Source: Silurus meridionalis
Lineage: Eukaryota; Chordata; Actinopteri; Siluriformes; Siluridae
Length of the DNA stretch: 64,000 nt
NCBI RefSeq assembly: GCF_014805685.1
Contig: NC_060892.1
Coordinates: forward strand, 16,783,990-16,847,989
Direction of reading: 5' to 3'
The notes beneath the pieces were generated by a model. The model had not been told where the DNA came from. It ran no database searches and saw only the letters and a program-made list of their open reading frames with translations. A program made the position numbers and the translations under genes. Of this stretch, positions 1 to 15,309 are shown in pieces; position 1 is the first letter of the stretch; every line of letters starts with the position of its first letter.

Positions 1-201
1 TTGTGCAGGCCATATGCTGACATGTGGTAGCACGTCCATGCTCAAGCTTGTTAATGAAGTTTTATTGGCAGGATTAGCAAGGTTTTATATCATCGCGTAG
101 GGGCTGCCAGCCAGGTAAAACAGCTGTCGCTCGTATTGTTTCAATTCGGGGGGAAAGGAAAGCACTTTTAAGGCCATATCACTCCAAACAGCATGAGTAT
201 A

Positions 202-226
202 TGTGTGTGTGTGTGTGTGTGTGTGT
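202..226. repeat. (TG)n microsatellite
   Basis: About 12 uninterrupted TG units, followed shortly by a T-rich run. Confidence 0.95.
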
Positions 227-489
227 CAGAGTTCCTATTTTTTTTTTTATCTGGGCAAATATTTATTTTGTTTGTTTGTTTAGAATTTGTTGTAATATTC
301 CCAACATAAGCATTAAAAATACATTAGAAGACCCAATGAAGATATTAATTGCATAGAGTCAATCCACATGTATGCTCTAAATCAGCCTTCAAGCTCATTC
401 ACCTTGACCTGCACAGCAGAAGTTGCTCAAAACAGATAAAAAATGTCTGCACTTGTGATGTGGTGGAATTCACTGTAAGATATAATGCT

Positions 490-625
490 GATATATAGCT
501 TGCTCATCAGGGATAAATGCACCCCATTCACCTTAACTCTTAAACTTCTGTAAAGCTGCTTTGAGACAATGTCTGTTGTAAAAGGCACTATAGAAATAAA
601 CTTGTCTTGACTTGACTTGATGCAA
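490..625 (+). repeat. Retroelement-like 3' tail with TTGAC repeats
   Basis: The sequence CTGTAAAGCTGCTTTGAGAC (from about 551) runs into an AAATAAA-containing end with short TTGACTTGAC repeats. This is the look of the 3' end of a widespread fish SINE/LINE family. Family assignment is from memory and the 5' limit is not clear. Confidence 0.5.
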
Positions 626-2430
626 GGAGTCTCAAGTGACTTTGAAACAGTCAGACTTAAAGTTGTAACTTATTTTTATGCTTCTGACATTTTCAGGACA
701 GAGGAGTTCACGTTTTGTTATTTCTTGGTATGCTCGTGAACGTGAGCTCGTTAAAAGTGTTACAGGGCCAGTGTATTTTGAGTTGCGTTACATCCTTTTC
801 TCATGTGGAACAACCTGAGTGCTGAGCCTCCATCCACTTTAGGCATGCCAGCTATGTGCAGCGTACGTCCGAACTCGGCCCCCCTCCCAATTTACTTAGG
901 ATGGACTTGCAGCATATGTGAAACATCCACAATGACTGACTGACAGAGAGACAAAGAAATTCCAGTGCTGGGACATTTTTTTGGGGAAAACAAAAGTTAT
1001 TCACATTTGGTCATAATGGCTCAGCTGTCGTTACCAAAGACCAGAAAAAGAATAGGGAGCCTTGTCATTCGTTTTTACATCTATTTTTCCCTCTTTTCTG
1101 TTTTTCTTTTCTTCTGTGTGTATGTGTGTGTGCTTGTGTGTGTGTGCTCAATGCTTTTTATCCTTCTCATTCATTTTGGAGCGTTCAAAGTTACAAGCTG
1201 CCTTCTCTTTCCCCACTGCAGGACTTGGAACTCAAATTAGGGCTCGCTTGATTAGAAAAGGAAAAGAGAGGGGGAGGCTTGGGCTAAGAGAATAGCTGTT
1301 GGACAGAACAAATCAAACCCCTACAAAGTGTCTTTTATCCTTTCGGTCCTCTTTTTGCCGGACCCCCTTCTTGTTCAGTTGTTTACTGGGGTCTCTGTTG
1401 CTTTGATTCTCTGTCCATCATTCATTGTGTAGACGTGTCTTCTGGACTGGTTTGGCAAAAAAGCAGGGCGGGATCCACAAACTAGGTAACTGTGCCCCGG
1501 ATATTCTCACAGGACTTTGTGATCCATACGTTCAAGCTCAGGTATCTGTCTAGGCTTCTCACTCTGTAGTTCTCATCCCTCTTGGGCATTGGTATGTTTT
1601 TACTCAACTGCCCCTTTAACCTGTCACAAACCATTACTCGAGTCTTAGAAACATGCCGTCTTTAAAAGCGAGGAGGCTTCCTGACCAGTCTGTCTCCTTC
1701 CAGGAAAGATGATGAGAGGAGACACCTTTACAAGAGAGTCTAGACCCACTGCTGTTAAAGCGCTGCACAATACGCATGGCTGGCCTCTTTGTCAGGAGAC
1801 GCAGTCTCTGTCCGCCGCATGCTGCCCTCTGCAATAAAACATGTGCTGGCATTTAAAAGTGATCCATAATGTGCAGCAGGAAGAAAAGAAACTTGGGCGC
1901 AGGGAAACAAAAACATATGGTGGGCCATATGCTTAATTATTAAAGGGTAGAGACGTAAACAGTGTAATTTAGCCAGGATATGTAATGCTCCTGGGTTTTT
2001 TTTCTGTTCCATTTGTACATCTTGACACAATAGTTGCTTAGATATCACCCTTGAGCTTTCAGGAATACGTCCCCAAAGCCGGCCTTTTAGACTTTTGAGA
2101 AAGAAGGACAAGATGAGAGCAGAATGGGTAGACAGTAGAAAGGCAGACAGTTGCTATTATAGTGGTGTAGGAGCAGAGGGAAGAGGAGGGGCACAGCCTC
2201 AGTCCTGTACAATTGAGAAGAGACTGAGAAACAATGTGAGCTCTGTTGGTATGCTTCTAGTGTTTGGGCAAAGCAGAATTCCCCAACACAAGGCCCCTCA
2301 ACCAAAACCTTTTGAGTCCATCTTTTTCTCTCTCTCACTCTCTCTCTATCCCTCTTTCTGTCATTTTCTCTCTTTTCCACTATTTATTTCTTAACATGTC
2401 CTTTAAACATTGAACACCTGTAACCAATGT

Positions 2431-2583
2431 GTGGGAGGTGATAGCTCAGAGGTTAAGGTGTTGGGTTTTGGATCAGAAGTTCACAGGTTTAAATTCCTCC
2501 ACCACCATGCTGCCACTGCTGGGTCACCACTGGCAAGTTGTAAGTCACTCTGGATAAGGGTGTCTGCCAAATGCCATAAACAT
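2431..2583 (+). mobile_element. tRNA-derived SINE, copy 1
   Basis: An A-box-like TAGCTCAGAGGTTAAGG (about 2442-2458) and a B-box-like GTTCACAGGTTTAAATTC (2479-2496) give a tRNA-like head. A GTAAGTCACTCTGGATAAGG-type tail follows, ending in AAATGCCATAAA. Copy 2 at 16541 has extra bases between head and tail, so this copy appears internally deleted after the CTGCTGG segment. This family is common in fish, including catfish (from memory). Confidence 0.8.
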
Positions 2584-3784
2584 GCACAGAGGCCTCACAT
2601 CAGTCAGCACCATTAACACAACCGATACTTGTTCAAAACCCAAGAATTTAACTCGAAAATGAAAATCACTGTGCAAGTAGACCTGCTGCCTGAATTAGGA
2701 ATTTTGAAAACTTCTTGCATTGGCCAAAGTGCTGTACATTAAATAAAATATGTACATGAAAAAGCCTGTCAATCATTTCACACAGAAAATGCATCAAAAG
2801 TGGCAGACTATTACTTCTTAACCTGGAAATGGCAACATATACAGGCAGGTGTCCAATGAAAATGTCTATGGTGTTTCTAATGGTGTCTAATGTGTAGAAG
2901 GCAAATCCATGACATTTAATCGTGACCTTGAAACAGCCAACAGATTTCATAAGGTAGACCTCAAGGTGATAGCAGTTCAACAATATAAAGAGACCATTAA
3001 GCACTTTGCAAAAGAATAAGAGCACTTAACTGAACTCTTAACATAATAAAGTGAACTGGGAGGCAATGATGTGAAGCGGGGAGTGGTTTAATGTGTTTGT
3101 GCTACATATTACTCATGTGATTGCAGGAAAAACATAGCACAGACAGGTACAACATGTTCTCCATGTTGGATGTTTCAGAGAGCATGTGAGAAACCAGCGG
3201 GCCAAGCACAAGATGATAAACATCAGCGATTTTATATGATATTTCAAATGATAGTTGCGGAAGGTGTGTGGTAACAAATTGCCATTTTATTGTGGGTAAT
3301 AATAAAAGAAGTTCAAAATAGTGATGTGTTTCCAAATAAAGCCTGAGAGCCCTAATGGCAGAAACTGAGCAGGAGCTGTGTGATGTGAACAGATGTTTAG
3401 TTCCAATTCTCCATTCTCATCCAGACTCCTCCTCTGAAAGCTTCCCGATGGAGAATAGTATAGGGTAATGCTCTTTGACTTCTTCTTGTCTACGTGTGGA
3501 CACGACCGACAAAGCATGTATGTATGTGTATGTGTTAAGCATGCAGTAACCTTCCCAAACAGTGGCACGCTGCTAAATGCAGCCCTTCATGGCTCGAGCC
3601 AAAGGTTAATAAAATCGGTGTCCGAATGTATCAATTTTACAGATAAGCCATTCACGACAAGTGCACCGAGCTGAATAAGAAGTTGATTCAGGGCCATCGA
3701 AAAAACCACACGCCACAGCTATGAATGGACGCTTTTTAGGGGGCTTTCTCCTTTTTTTCCGAGCGAGGATAAATGGAGAATTGC

Positions 3785-3786
<2 letters not shown>

Positions 3787-3824
<38 letters not shown>
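3787..3824. repeat. (CT)n microsatellite
   Basis: About 19 CT units, uninterrupted. Confidence 0.95.
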
Positions 3825-3827
<3 letters not shown>

Positions 3828-5229
3828 CTGTCTCCATTGCAGTGCTGGCTCGAATGCACACCTCTGAATGGGGGGCTGGAGGTTGACAGGCCCTATTAAG
3901 ACAAATGGCCTTCCTCATCGGAGAGATAAAATAAATCAGGTGTTTAGTCAAATTAAAATAGTTGAACTAGAGCGAGGCCCGAGGGAGCCCACAGGGAAAA
4001 ACCTCAACACAGATGTGAACCATGAAATACAGGAAGACACCCAGGAAAGAATTTAGGGAGCAAGCTGTACTGTACTATGCCGTAAACCCCCTTCCTCCTC
4101 CACCTCCTCCTCCTCCGCTTACTCTTCTAACTCGTCCTTCAGCATTTTTCTCAGTCTCAGTTGTATCATTCTTAAATGTGCAGAAGCAGCAGCATGTCAC
4201 CCTTGAAGAGGGGGAAAAAAAGAGCAAGTAGGACAGGGAGAGCTTGCTAGTAGAAAGTGAGTTACTGTCCGGCCTCTCACGAGCAATTACGCTCCATGTG
4301 TAAGTCAATGAATGGATCACTTAGCATTGATTAGATAGAGGTGCAGCAGGACTGCTTTGGTTTTCTCGCACACAAATAAAGACGGACTTGTTGAAGACGT
4401 TCCCCCCAAATACACATATGCTTTCAAATACACATAGACTTGACTTTTTCTGTGATTGTAATGATGCCCAATAATGAGACTGTGTTTGATGTCGGTGTCT
4501 GAGAGAGAAATAATGAGACAATGCTGAGGTGACAGTGACCCTGTTAGGGAGAAACTCAGGAAAAGTGTTTGTGTTTGAAGCTTGCTTAATGAGAATGGAG
4601 AGCATTCGTTAAATTGGCCTTGTGGATCATCCACGCAAACTCCAACACATACACATACACACACACTCACATACGCTTGCGTAGCATTGTCTGCGACTAA
4701 TCAGCCGCCTTCACTCATTTTACGCTATCATGTTTCTTTTAACAGGACCTATTGTAGCTTTTCCTCAATATCATCAAGTAGCAAAAAACTTTAATGAGCC
4801 TGTCCTAACATCTAGGCTCACCTCTAGGCTGTAACACTCAAATATTCCTTCAGCCTTCTTGTTTCTCCATAGATTATCATTCAAAATTAGCAATAATGGC
4901 AAGCAAAATTACAATCTTAGATTAATTCCTTTTTTATAGTTGTGTAGATTTTTTTCAAAGTGCATCAGAAAGCAGCAGATTTTTATAAATACGGCTGTTC
5001 AGCATTGTCAGCCATTATTTTTTTTACTGACAAATATAATCAGTAGTTTAAATTACTTTCCTAGGAAGTCTAGTTAAGTGCTTGCCAAAACTCATACATC
5101 CAAACCAGACTGAAAAAAAAGGGGGCCAATATTAATGATTCTCTTCAATGATACGTTGATCTCACAAAGCTAAGAATTCTTCTTAAAGAACAAAAGTTCT
5201 TCATATTTACATGATAATATACGACACAT

Positions 5230-5445
5230 TAAATAATAAATAATGTAATAAGCAGTATATATCCTTTATATCTTATATTCTTATATTTTATTTTATATAG
5301 TTTTTATACGTTATACTTTATTTATCTGCTTCTTTCTTTCTCCCCACCCTATTCCCCTCATGCCGGAGCGTCGTATAAAGCATTTCACTGCATGTCGTAC
5401 CCTGTATGTATGTGTATGTGATGAATAAAATTTGATTTGATTTGA
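5230..5445 (+). repeat. Retroelement 3' tail ending in TTTGATTTGATTTGA
   Basis: A segment with CTTTCTCCCCACC, GGAGCGTCGTATAAAGCATT and TCACTGCATGTCGTACC, then a TGTATGTGATGAATAAAATT end and TTTGA repeats. This matches the layout of a common fish non-LTR or SINE 3' end that I recognise only from memory. Only the end is recognisable, which fits 5' truncation. Confidence 0.55.
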
Positions 5446-6008
5446 AATAATGCAATTATGTAAAAACAGAAGGTCTCTTATGTAAAAGCCTCTTGACTTG
5501 AAGGTCAAATCTGGCTAGAAAGTCCAGATGTTTTGTTATATCATCACAAATCCTGAAGGTGTAGATATGAAAAGGGCAGGGAAACCATTTTTTATTTCTG
5601 GACAGCAGTTCAAAAGGGCATTGAGTCTCACACACACACCAACAACTTATAAGCATGTAACTTAGATGGGTAAGTGGGTTCTTAAAAAATAAAAAAGGAG
5701 CATAAATGTACTATTGTTTTGAAAAAAAAAAAAAAACAACATTTGGTCTGTGGTTTGAAAGGAATTTTTCTGAGTGAAATTAAATGTCTAAAAGAGCCCC
5801 ACCTTCAGCCTTGTGTGCAAACTGGAATACTTCTGCTGAACATCAGCATCACTAATCTCCATCTACTTTATATTTATTCATCTAAGCATCACGAATTATG
5901 GCTGCCAATCTGACTACAAATTCATATCTTCTGGTTTCATGCTACCATGAGAGTCCTAGTGTGCATTTCAGTCTGTGCGTATAGATATATTGTATATGAT
6001 TGTACTGA

Positions 6009-8668
<2,660 letters not shown>

Positions 8669-8737
8669 ATTGCCAGACAGCAGCAGCAACTTCTTCAGCA
8701 GCAGCACAAAATCAATCTCCTACAGCAGCAGATTCAG
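8669..8737 (+). CDS. sox6: SOX6 exon W2: glutamine-rich Q box
   Basis: A short 69-base, 23-codon exon, phase 0 at both ends. It encodes IARQQQQLLQQQHKINLLQQ then QIQ, and 11 of its 23 residues are Gln. It extends the W1 coiled coil as the SoxD Q box. The acceptor is CCCCGCAG (8661-8668) and the donor GTCAGT (8738). The Gln codons are mostly CAG but are interrupted by CTT, CTC and CAC codons, so this is not a pure CAG repeat. Because the exon is symmetric, skipping would keep the frame and shorten the coiled coil by 23 residues. Confidence 0.96.
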
Positions 8738-9606
8738 GTCAGTGTGTTTCCTTGCATTGCGACTTTTGTGTATCTGCATGCGTGTTTACTATTTCATAGA
8801 CATGAATATGTCACCAAAATCCACGTTTTAGAAATGACTCGTCCGTAATTAGGCTCAGGCAGCTCTGCCTGGTTGCATAAATATTAATTAGCACTTGCCA
8901 ATTAACGAAGAAAACGTCTGGAAGAGAAAGAGTGTGACAGAGCTGAATCACACCTAGCCATGTTTGTTGTTTGCTAGCCTTTTTTTTTTCTCTTTTTGCT
9001 GAAACATACCCAGAAGCATCGTGAATACCTTTAAACTGCACAGAAATGTGACAGAAACTCCCGAAGGCGCCTACGGCCTTTACTTTTTCTTTTTCTTTTT
9101 CTTCTTCTTCAATATTTGTATAATTTTACAAATTATATTGAAGCGAGAATGGTTTATAGGCACCTTAAAGGGATACAAGAACATTTGTGACTCTGCCAAT
9201 GTTATATGTGTGTGTGGTTTTCAACGTTTTTAATGCAGCATCCTGCTCTGAGAAAATGACCAGAAAAACTTAAAACTCTCTAAATAGAGTACGTCGCAGG
9301 GCATATAATTAGATTTTGGTGATAAATAGATAGAATAGATAGCAAAAAAACACAAACCTGATCTAAATGCACTCCACAGGAACAGAGTCAGTGTTCAGAT
9401 GAGAGAGAAAATTTCCCAAAACTGTTCTTATAGACCTTTATGGAAGTTTCTTGACAGTGAAAAGTAGTTTCGGTAACTTTAGAATATTCTGGGGTTTTGT
9501 CGTATCCATACGCCATCAGAGACACACAGGTATATCTGACACAGCAATAATTTACAAAAACATTTAGCTGCTCTCTAGACATTTTAATTCTTGTTTTGGA
9601 TAATCA

Positions 9607-9609
9607 CAA

Positions 9610-9652
<43 letters not shown>

Positions 9653-9653
9653 C
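9607..9653. repeat. (CA)n microsatellite, one interruption
   Basis: Two CA blocks separated by an AAA interruption near 9637. Confidence 0.93.
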
Positions 9654-9782
9654 GAGAAGTGTAATATTATCAGTCAGAGTATTAGGTGTGTGAGGTAAAT
9701 ATTGAGTATACAGTATTCACACGAACAGTGTTTAAGAAGATGCAGAAAGGATAAGTAAAAGAACAAGGGTGCCAGTGTGTGT

Positions 9783-9784
<2 letters not shown>

Positions 9785-9847
<63 letters not shown>
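9785..9847. repeat. (TG)n microsatellite
   Basis: About 31 uninterrupted GT units. Confidence 0.97.
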
Positions 9848-9848
<1 letters not shown>

Positions 9849-9959
9849 TATGCGTTGTTCCTTTGAGCAAGGTTAGTGGACCACCCGGTTTGCGCACTGG
9901 ACATACACAAGCTGGTCGATGGCAGCGGTCAAGGTCTTCACCCACTCCGTGTATACACA

Positions 9960-9961
<2 letters not shown>

Positions 9962-9998
<37 letters not shown>
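9962..9998. repeat. (CA)n microsatellite
   Basis: About 18 CA units. It is complementary to the (TG)n that lies about 115 bases upstream. Confidence 0.97.
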
Positions 9999-10002
<4 letters not shown>

Positions 10003-10298
10003 ATGAAAGCCAAGGGCGCTAAGTATATTCGATGTGCCAGGAGAAGCTGCTCTCTCTCCGTCTCTCTTTCAGCTCTTTTGCCCAGTGGAGACAGGTACTA
10101 CTTTCCCCACCTTACCATTTCATCCTTCTTTCTCTTTTAGTGCAGAACCTAACATGTAATGCCATCGCCAGGTTTACGAGAGTAAGAGAGGGAAAAAAAG
10201 AAAAATTTAGACTGGAGAGAGTGTTTTGGCACTAATTAATACACACCTTAGTATGTTTTGTAAACTGGATCCTAAATCCAATGTAAATCCTCTGTATA

Positions 10299-10301
<3 letters not shown>

Positions 10302-10379
<78 letters not shown>
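10302..10379. repeat. Compound (GT)n-(AG)n microsatellite
   Basis: (GT)n at 10302-10338 passes directly into (AG)n at 10341-10379. A degenerate purine-rich GA/GATA tract continues to about 10610. Confidence 0.97.
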
Positions 10380-10384
<5 letters not shown>

Positions 10385-12024
10385 AAATAGAGAGAAATTA
10401 ACTGACAGAAATAGACAGAAATAATCATAGAGACCGATAGAGACAAAAAGATCACCAGAGAGAGATGAAGATAGACAGACAGTAGGGAGAGAGACAGAAA
10501 AAAGAATGATAGAGACACAAAGAGAGAACAAGGTAGAGAGATTGATAAAGACAGAGATACACAGATAGAGACAGAAAGAGAAAGAGAGAGAGATAAAGAG
10601 AGAGAAAGTCAGGCTACTGCTTTGGAAGATAAAAACACAGTGTACTATCTTGTCCATCACTACACGCTTCACACACTTGCTTTTCTCCCTGTCCTTCAGG
10701 TTCAGGTACACCGCTCTTTTCGTTTGTCTTTCACTTCAAACGAAACCCTGAGGCATTCCTCCTCCTCCAACACAAATAAAAAAATAAAGCACACTACAAC
10801 TCGCCATGGCCTTGAGAGGCTTTGTAGAACTGTATAGTGTTTTAGATCTTCACTCGCTCCCACCTCTTTCCTCTGTTTCTCCTTCTTCTTCTTTTTTCCA
10901 CGCACTTCCACTACTCTGATGTGTCGGGGCAAAAAAGCAAAACCAGTGTTTGATTTACGCAACTGGGAGTCGAGCGGCGGGATTTAAAGAGAGACAGTAA
11001 AACCTCTTTCAAGTGCACTTTCCCTGGAGAAAGGACTCCCTATCACCGGCCTGAACTGATCAAGAGAGGACAGGGAGCTCCGGGTTATAATCCCGCACAC
11101 ACACACATACACATACACATACAGATACACGAGCACACACACACACAAACACATGCTTGGTGTCAGTATCACTTTCCCTGATCTGCCAGAAATGTGAGAA
11201 ATAAAAATCCCTATTCCATGTATTTGTATGGTCTTACGACCTTGGATTTAAAAAAAAAACAAATAAACAAAGAAATAAAAGACCTGATGACACTAAATTA
11301 CATAAAACATTTCTCCTTTTCCAGAAAATTCTTGGTCAGTAAATCATTAACTGTTAATATTTTTTTTGCATTGATCATCTACACTACATCTACACATATA
11401 ATTTCTTCTCAATATGAGGGTGGCATGCAGAGCTGTAAGAAAGATATTGTTCCAAGATATTGTTCCGATTTAAAATACAAATTTAATTAAATAAATATAT
11501 AAATAAATAATACTTATTTGTCACATGGCTATTGCCTTATTTGTGATGTATAAATTATAATGTAAATTAAGGCGTTTTGACATAAGAACAATTACTTTTA
11601 ATTATTAAAAATGGATGGATGGATGGAAACATTTTATTCAGACTTTGACTGGCATCCTCGTAGATCGACTGGAACAATTGAACACAAGCATTTGATTCCG
11701 AGCTGCAATTCAAAACGATCCGTTTGACTTGTCATGAATGTTAGCAATCTTCATGAGTTATGACTTTAATACATATATTTTTTATTTGCCTGTATATCAG
11801 TGACGTGGTCAAGTCCTGAATCCAATTTGGAGTAAAGCTCTGCAGTAATTATAGAGGACTGAAAGGCTGGATGCCACCTGAGCAGCAGGCTATGAAATGA
11901 CTTAATAAAGCGTCACTGCACAAACACGTGTTCCTACAATTCTGTGATTAAACTTTAATAAAAAAAGTTAAATTTGTGTAAGTATAATTGCTAATATTTT
12001 CTATACATACATATTTATATAGTG

Positions 12025-12085
12025 TACTATATAGACATATATACTATGTGGACAAAAGTTTTGGGACACCAGACTTTTCTGGCCT
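12025..12085 (+). mobile_element. Terminal fragment of a teleost DNA transposon
   Basis: ACTATGTGGACAAAAGTTTT followed by GGGACACC resembles the end of the CACTATAT-type terminal inverted repeat widespread in fish genomes. It is related to the longer element at 60947. Only one end is recognisable and no transposase frame is present. Confidence 0.5.
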
Positions 12086-12182
12086 TGAAAGCCTTAACAA
12101 TGATTAGAAATGCAATTCTAAATGTACTAGTTCTTGTTGCTATAATGAGATGCGGTTCAGGTGCTATAGGTCTATGTGAATG

Positions 12183-12184
<2 letters not shown>

Positions 12185-12233
<49 letters not shown>
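12185..12233. repeat. (GT)n microsatellite
   Basis: About 24 GT units. Confidence 0.97.
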
Positions 12234-12236
<3 letters not shown>

Positions 12237-12380
12237 CTGCTTTTCCCAGCTGCTTTAGTCTCAGGTTGATTTAGACTTCAGGCCCGGAGTCTCTGACTGG
12301 CACAGAGCCAGACATTCCTGCACGCTGGGGCTGGTACGATGAGATCCAAGGCAAGGCGACACGTGCACAAAAAGCGTGGT

Positions 12381-12465
<85 letters not shown>

Positions 12466-12469
12466 ATAT

Positions 12470-12507
<38 letters not shown>
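12381..12507. repeat. Compound (CA)n-(TA)n-(CA)n microsatellite
   Basis: (CA)n at 12381-12404, (TA)n to about 12456, a mixed CATA stretch, then (CA)n to 12507, followed by GCAC units. Confidence 0.97.
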
Positions 12508-12511
<4 letters not shown>

Positions 12512-12627
12512 GCACGCACGCACCCTTAGTACAGAGGTAGGAGGATATCACAGACATTGTGAGCTGGACCTTATCTTCATGAGCTTTAGCCTTGAATCTC
12601 ACCATCATAGCACCTGTCTCTCTCTCA

Positions 12628-12630
<3 letters not shown>

Positions 12631-12683
<53 letters not shown>
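12631..12683. repeat. (AC)n microsatellite
   Basis: About 26 AC units preceded by a short (CT)n. Confidence 0.97.
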
Positions 12684-12685
<2 letters not shown>

Positions 12686-13740
12686 GTGATGGCCGATCAC
12701 GTCGCTTTCATTTGTGCACATTGACGCCATTTGCTCAGATCTCATGTTTTAAACACACCACTGCTCGACTCCCATCCAGAGGAGAGCATGCTTTATTCGA
12801 GTGTTTATCTTGCATTCTGTTTTTTCACTTCCTTCTCTTCTCCATACTCATCTTCTCTTTTATCCTCAACTTTGTGTCTAGGACAAACACTTTGTCTCCT
12901 CTCGCAAGCAATGACTTATTTTAGCATCTCTAGAGTTTAGATTGATTCAAAAATTTGTAAATTACATTTGTTTGAATAAAGGTATGTTCTTGCTTTGTTC
13001 CTGAAGAGGAAAGTCTTTCTAAATATTCAAATACTATACACAGAATAAAGCAATTATATAAAATTGAGAAAAAAAAAAAAAAAAGGTAAATACATAAAAA
13101 AGTGAACAAATAAAAATGTCCATTGAAGATCAATGGTTAAAGGATGTTTATGCAAGGTATAAGTAATGATAATAAATAATAATTAATAAAAAGATTTAAA
13201 AGACAGACAAATCAAGTAAATATGATGTTTTAGACAGACTATTTTTCTCATGATTTCGCATGTTCATTTTTTTTTTTACTTACTGTAATGCAAGGTTCAC
13301 ACGTTTTTTTTTTTTCCCCTTTTCTCGCATCCACATGAAATGGGTGTGATTTTTGTTTTGATTTCATAATCCCAAAGGCCCTCCCCACACACACCCCTTT
13401 GAGCACTGCAAATATCTAGACGTGAAAATTATGAGGTCACAGAAACGGTTTGTTTTGCGAGTTCCATGTCTCTGTCCCTTCTGCCCGAGTGTCTTGGAGT
13501 GTAGCGTTTTGCACAAATTGTTGTCAGTGCTGACTTCAAAGTGGGAAATGCTTTCCTCTCATGTGGTTCAAAACGGTGTGGGGGAGCAGCAGGGGGCTTC
13601 CAAAGGGTTAAATGATAATAGGTGCACGCACAAGGCCCCCTGGATAAAAGATTCTTTTTAATTATACAGAACTAACCACCTCCACGCCGGTGCCAGACAG
13701 ACTGCAATAAAAATAAAGAGAATCTCGGCAGACCTATGTG

Positions 13741-13744
<4 letters not shown>

Positions 13745-13803
<59 letters not shown>
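13745..13803. repeat. (TG)n microsatellite
   Basis: About 29 TG units, followed by shorter TG blocks near 13815-13836 and 13941-13970. Confidence 0.97.
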
Positions 13804-13805
<2 letters not shown>

Positions 13806-15228
13806 AGCGAGAGTGTGTGTCAGTGTGTGTGTGTGTACATTTACTTCTGTCTGTATGAGTATTGTTAACAGACAGAGGGGCCAGTTGGAGTCGAGGGCCT
13901 TCAGGACATGGCTTTGTTCCTGTGAGCTGATAGGCATATGTCTGTGTGCGTGTGCGTGCGTGTGTGTGTATGTAAGGTTGATCTCTCTCATATGTGTGCC
14001 ATTTCCCCAGGCCCACAGGGAGGCTAGCCCTGAGAGAACGGTTTAATCGTGAGAGAGGGACAGGAAGTCAGAGCAGGGGTCAGACTGAAGGGTTAATCAG
14101 AGACACATTTCTGCACTCAACACTCAAGAAAAAATAAATATACGAGATATTCAACCGAGTTCTTACATTGTAAAACATCTCACTCCTTTACTAATTTATA
14201 AACAATGCTATCTTACTAGCATGCAATATCAGGTGATACTATGAAATTTAAATGTAAATGCTAGCTAGACAAAATGTGCCCATATGATGCAAGTTGCAAA
14301 TGTCAGCTCTTATCTGGTGTGTTGTTCATCATGATCAGCCTCTATAAAAAACTATTGTGTTTTTCCAACGCAAAACAAACACACAATGATCTAGGCTTGA
14401 TCCATGATAATAATTCATGTAGCTAGCTTCTCATAAATTCAGCTCCATGAACATGCACATGAACTAGCTTTAGCTAGCCTAGTGCTAATTAGTTCATCTA
14501 TAGTAGCAACCGTTCTCAAAATAAATATATCCCAAGGCATTAAGTGACTGATGCACAGAAATTTGATTGATGTGAAGTAAATGTACTAAAGCTGCATTTC
14601 ATTTTAATCTGAGATAGAGTTTTTTAACAATAGTTTGTGCTACATATTCTTTGTGGCTTTATGCCTGTTATTAACTGCTTTAAGTCAAATGTTTATTGCT
14701 CATCAGCTTGGCTTTAATCCAACTGTTAGAAAAATTGTGACCAACTCTTGTGACTTGTCATGTGTCATGAACTCTTCATAACATTATGAATGTGCTTGTA
14801 GCTCTTTGTATGGAACTTAGATATTTTAAAGAAGAAACGTAAGGTTTGTTTGAAGTCAGTTATTCTTTTTTTAAACCAGAGTGCATTCTCAGTAAGCATT
14901 CCCCCTTCTTTCTTTCTCTGTTTCTCACATGCATGCATACACACACATATACACACACAGTGTGTTGCAGCCCAGTGAGAGAATTCACTGAGGGAGTTTA
15001 ATAAAGAGAAGCTCTGTCCACCTCAACCCCAAAGAGCCGCCTAATTAAACACCCAGGCCTTTGTGGCCCTCATACGTGTATCTTTTCCTGAGAGAAAAGG
15101 ATAGTGTGCTTTTTCTTTTCACTATTTCTGTCCTGGCGGGAAACAAGGCTCCTGACGGGGGTCACACAATCACACATTGTTCATCAGGTAAACGGCGACT
15201 AGCTCCTTGTCTTTATGCTTAGTGCTAG

Positions 15229-15232
<4 letters not shown>

Positions 15233-15296
<64 letters not shown>
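15233..15296. repeat. (TA)n microsatellite
   Basis: About 32 TA units; self-complementary and able to extrude a hairpin. Confidence 0.97.
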
Positions 15297-15300
<4 letters not shown>

Positions 15301-15309
15301 CCTGTGGAT

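Noticed and set aside
2442..2500. A tRNA gene suggested by A and B boxes
   Set aside because: The boxes belong to a SINE with a conserved non-tRNA tail; no cloverleaf with a proper acceptor stem is visible.
10232..10711. 159-codon minus-strand frame rich in Ser, Leu and Thr-His
   Set aside because: It is the translation of GT and GA microsatellites and degenerate purine repeats; low complexity only.
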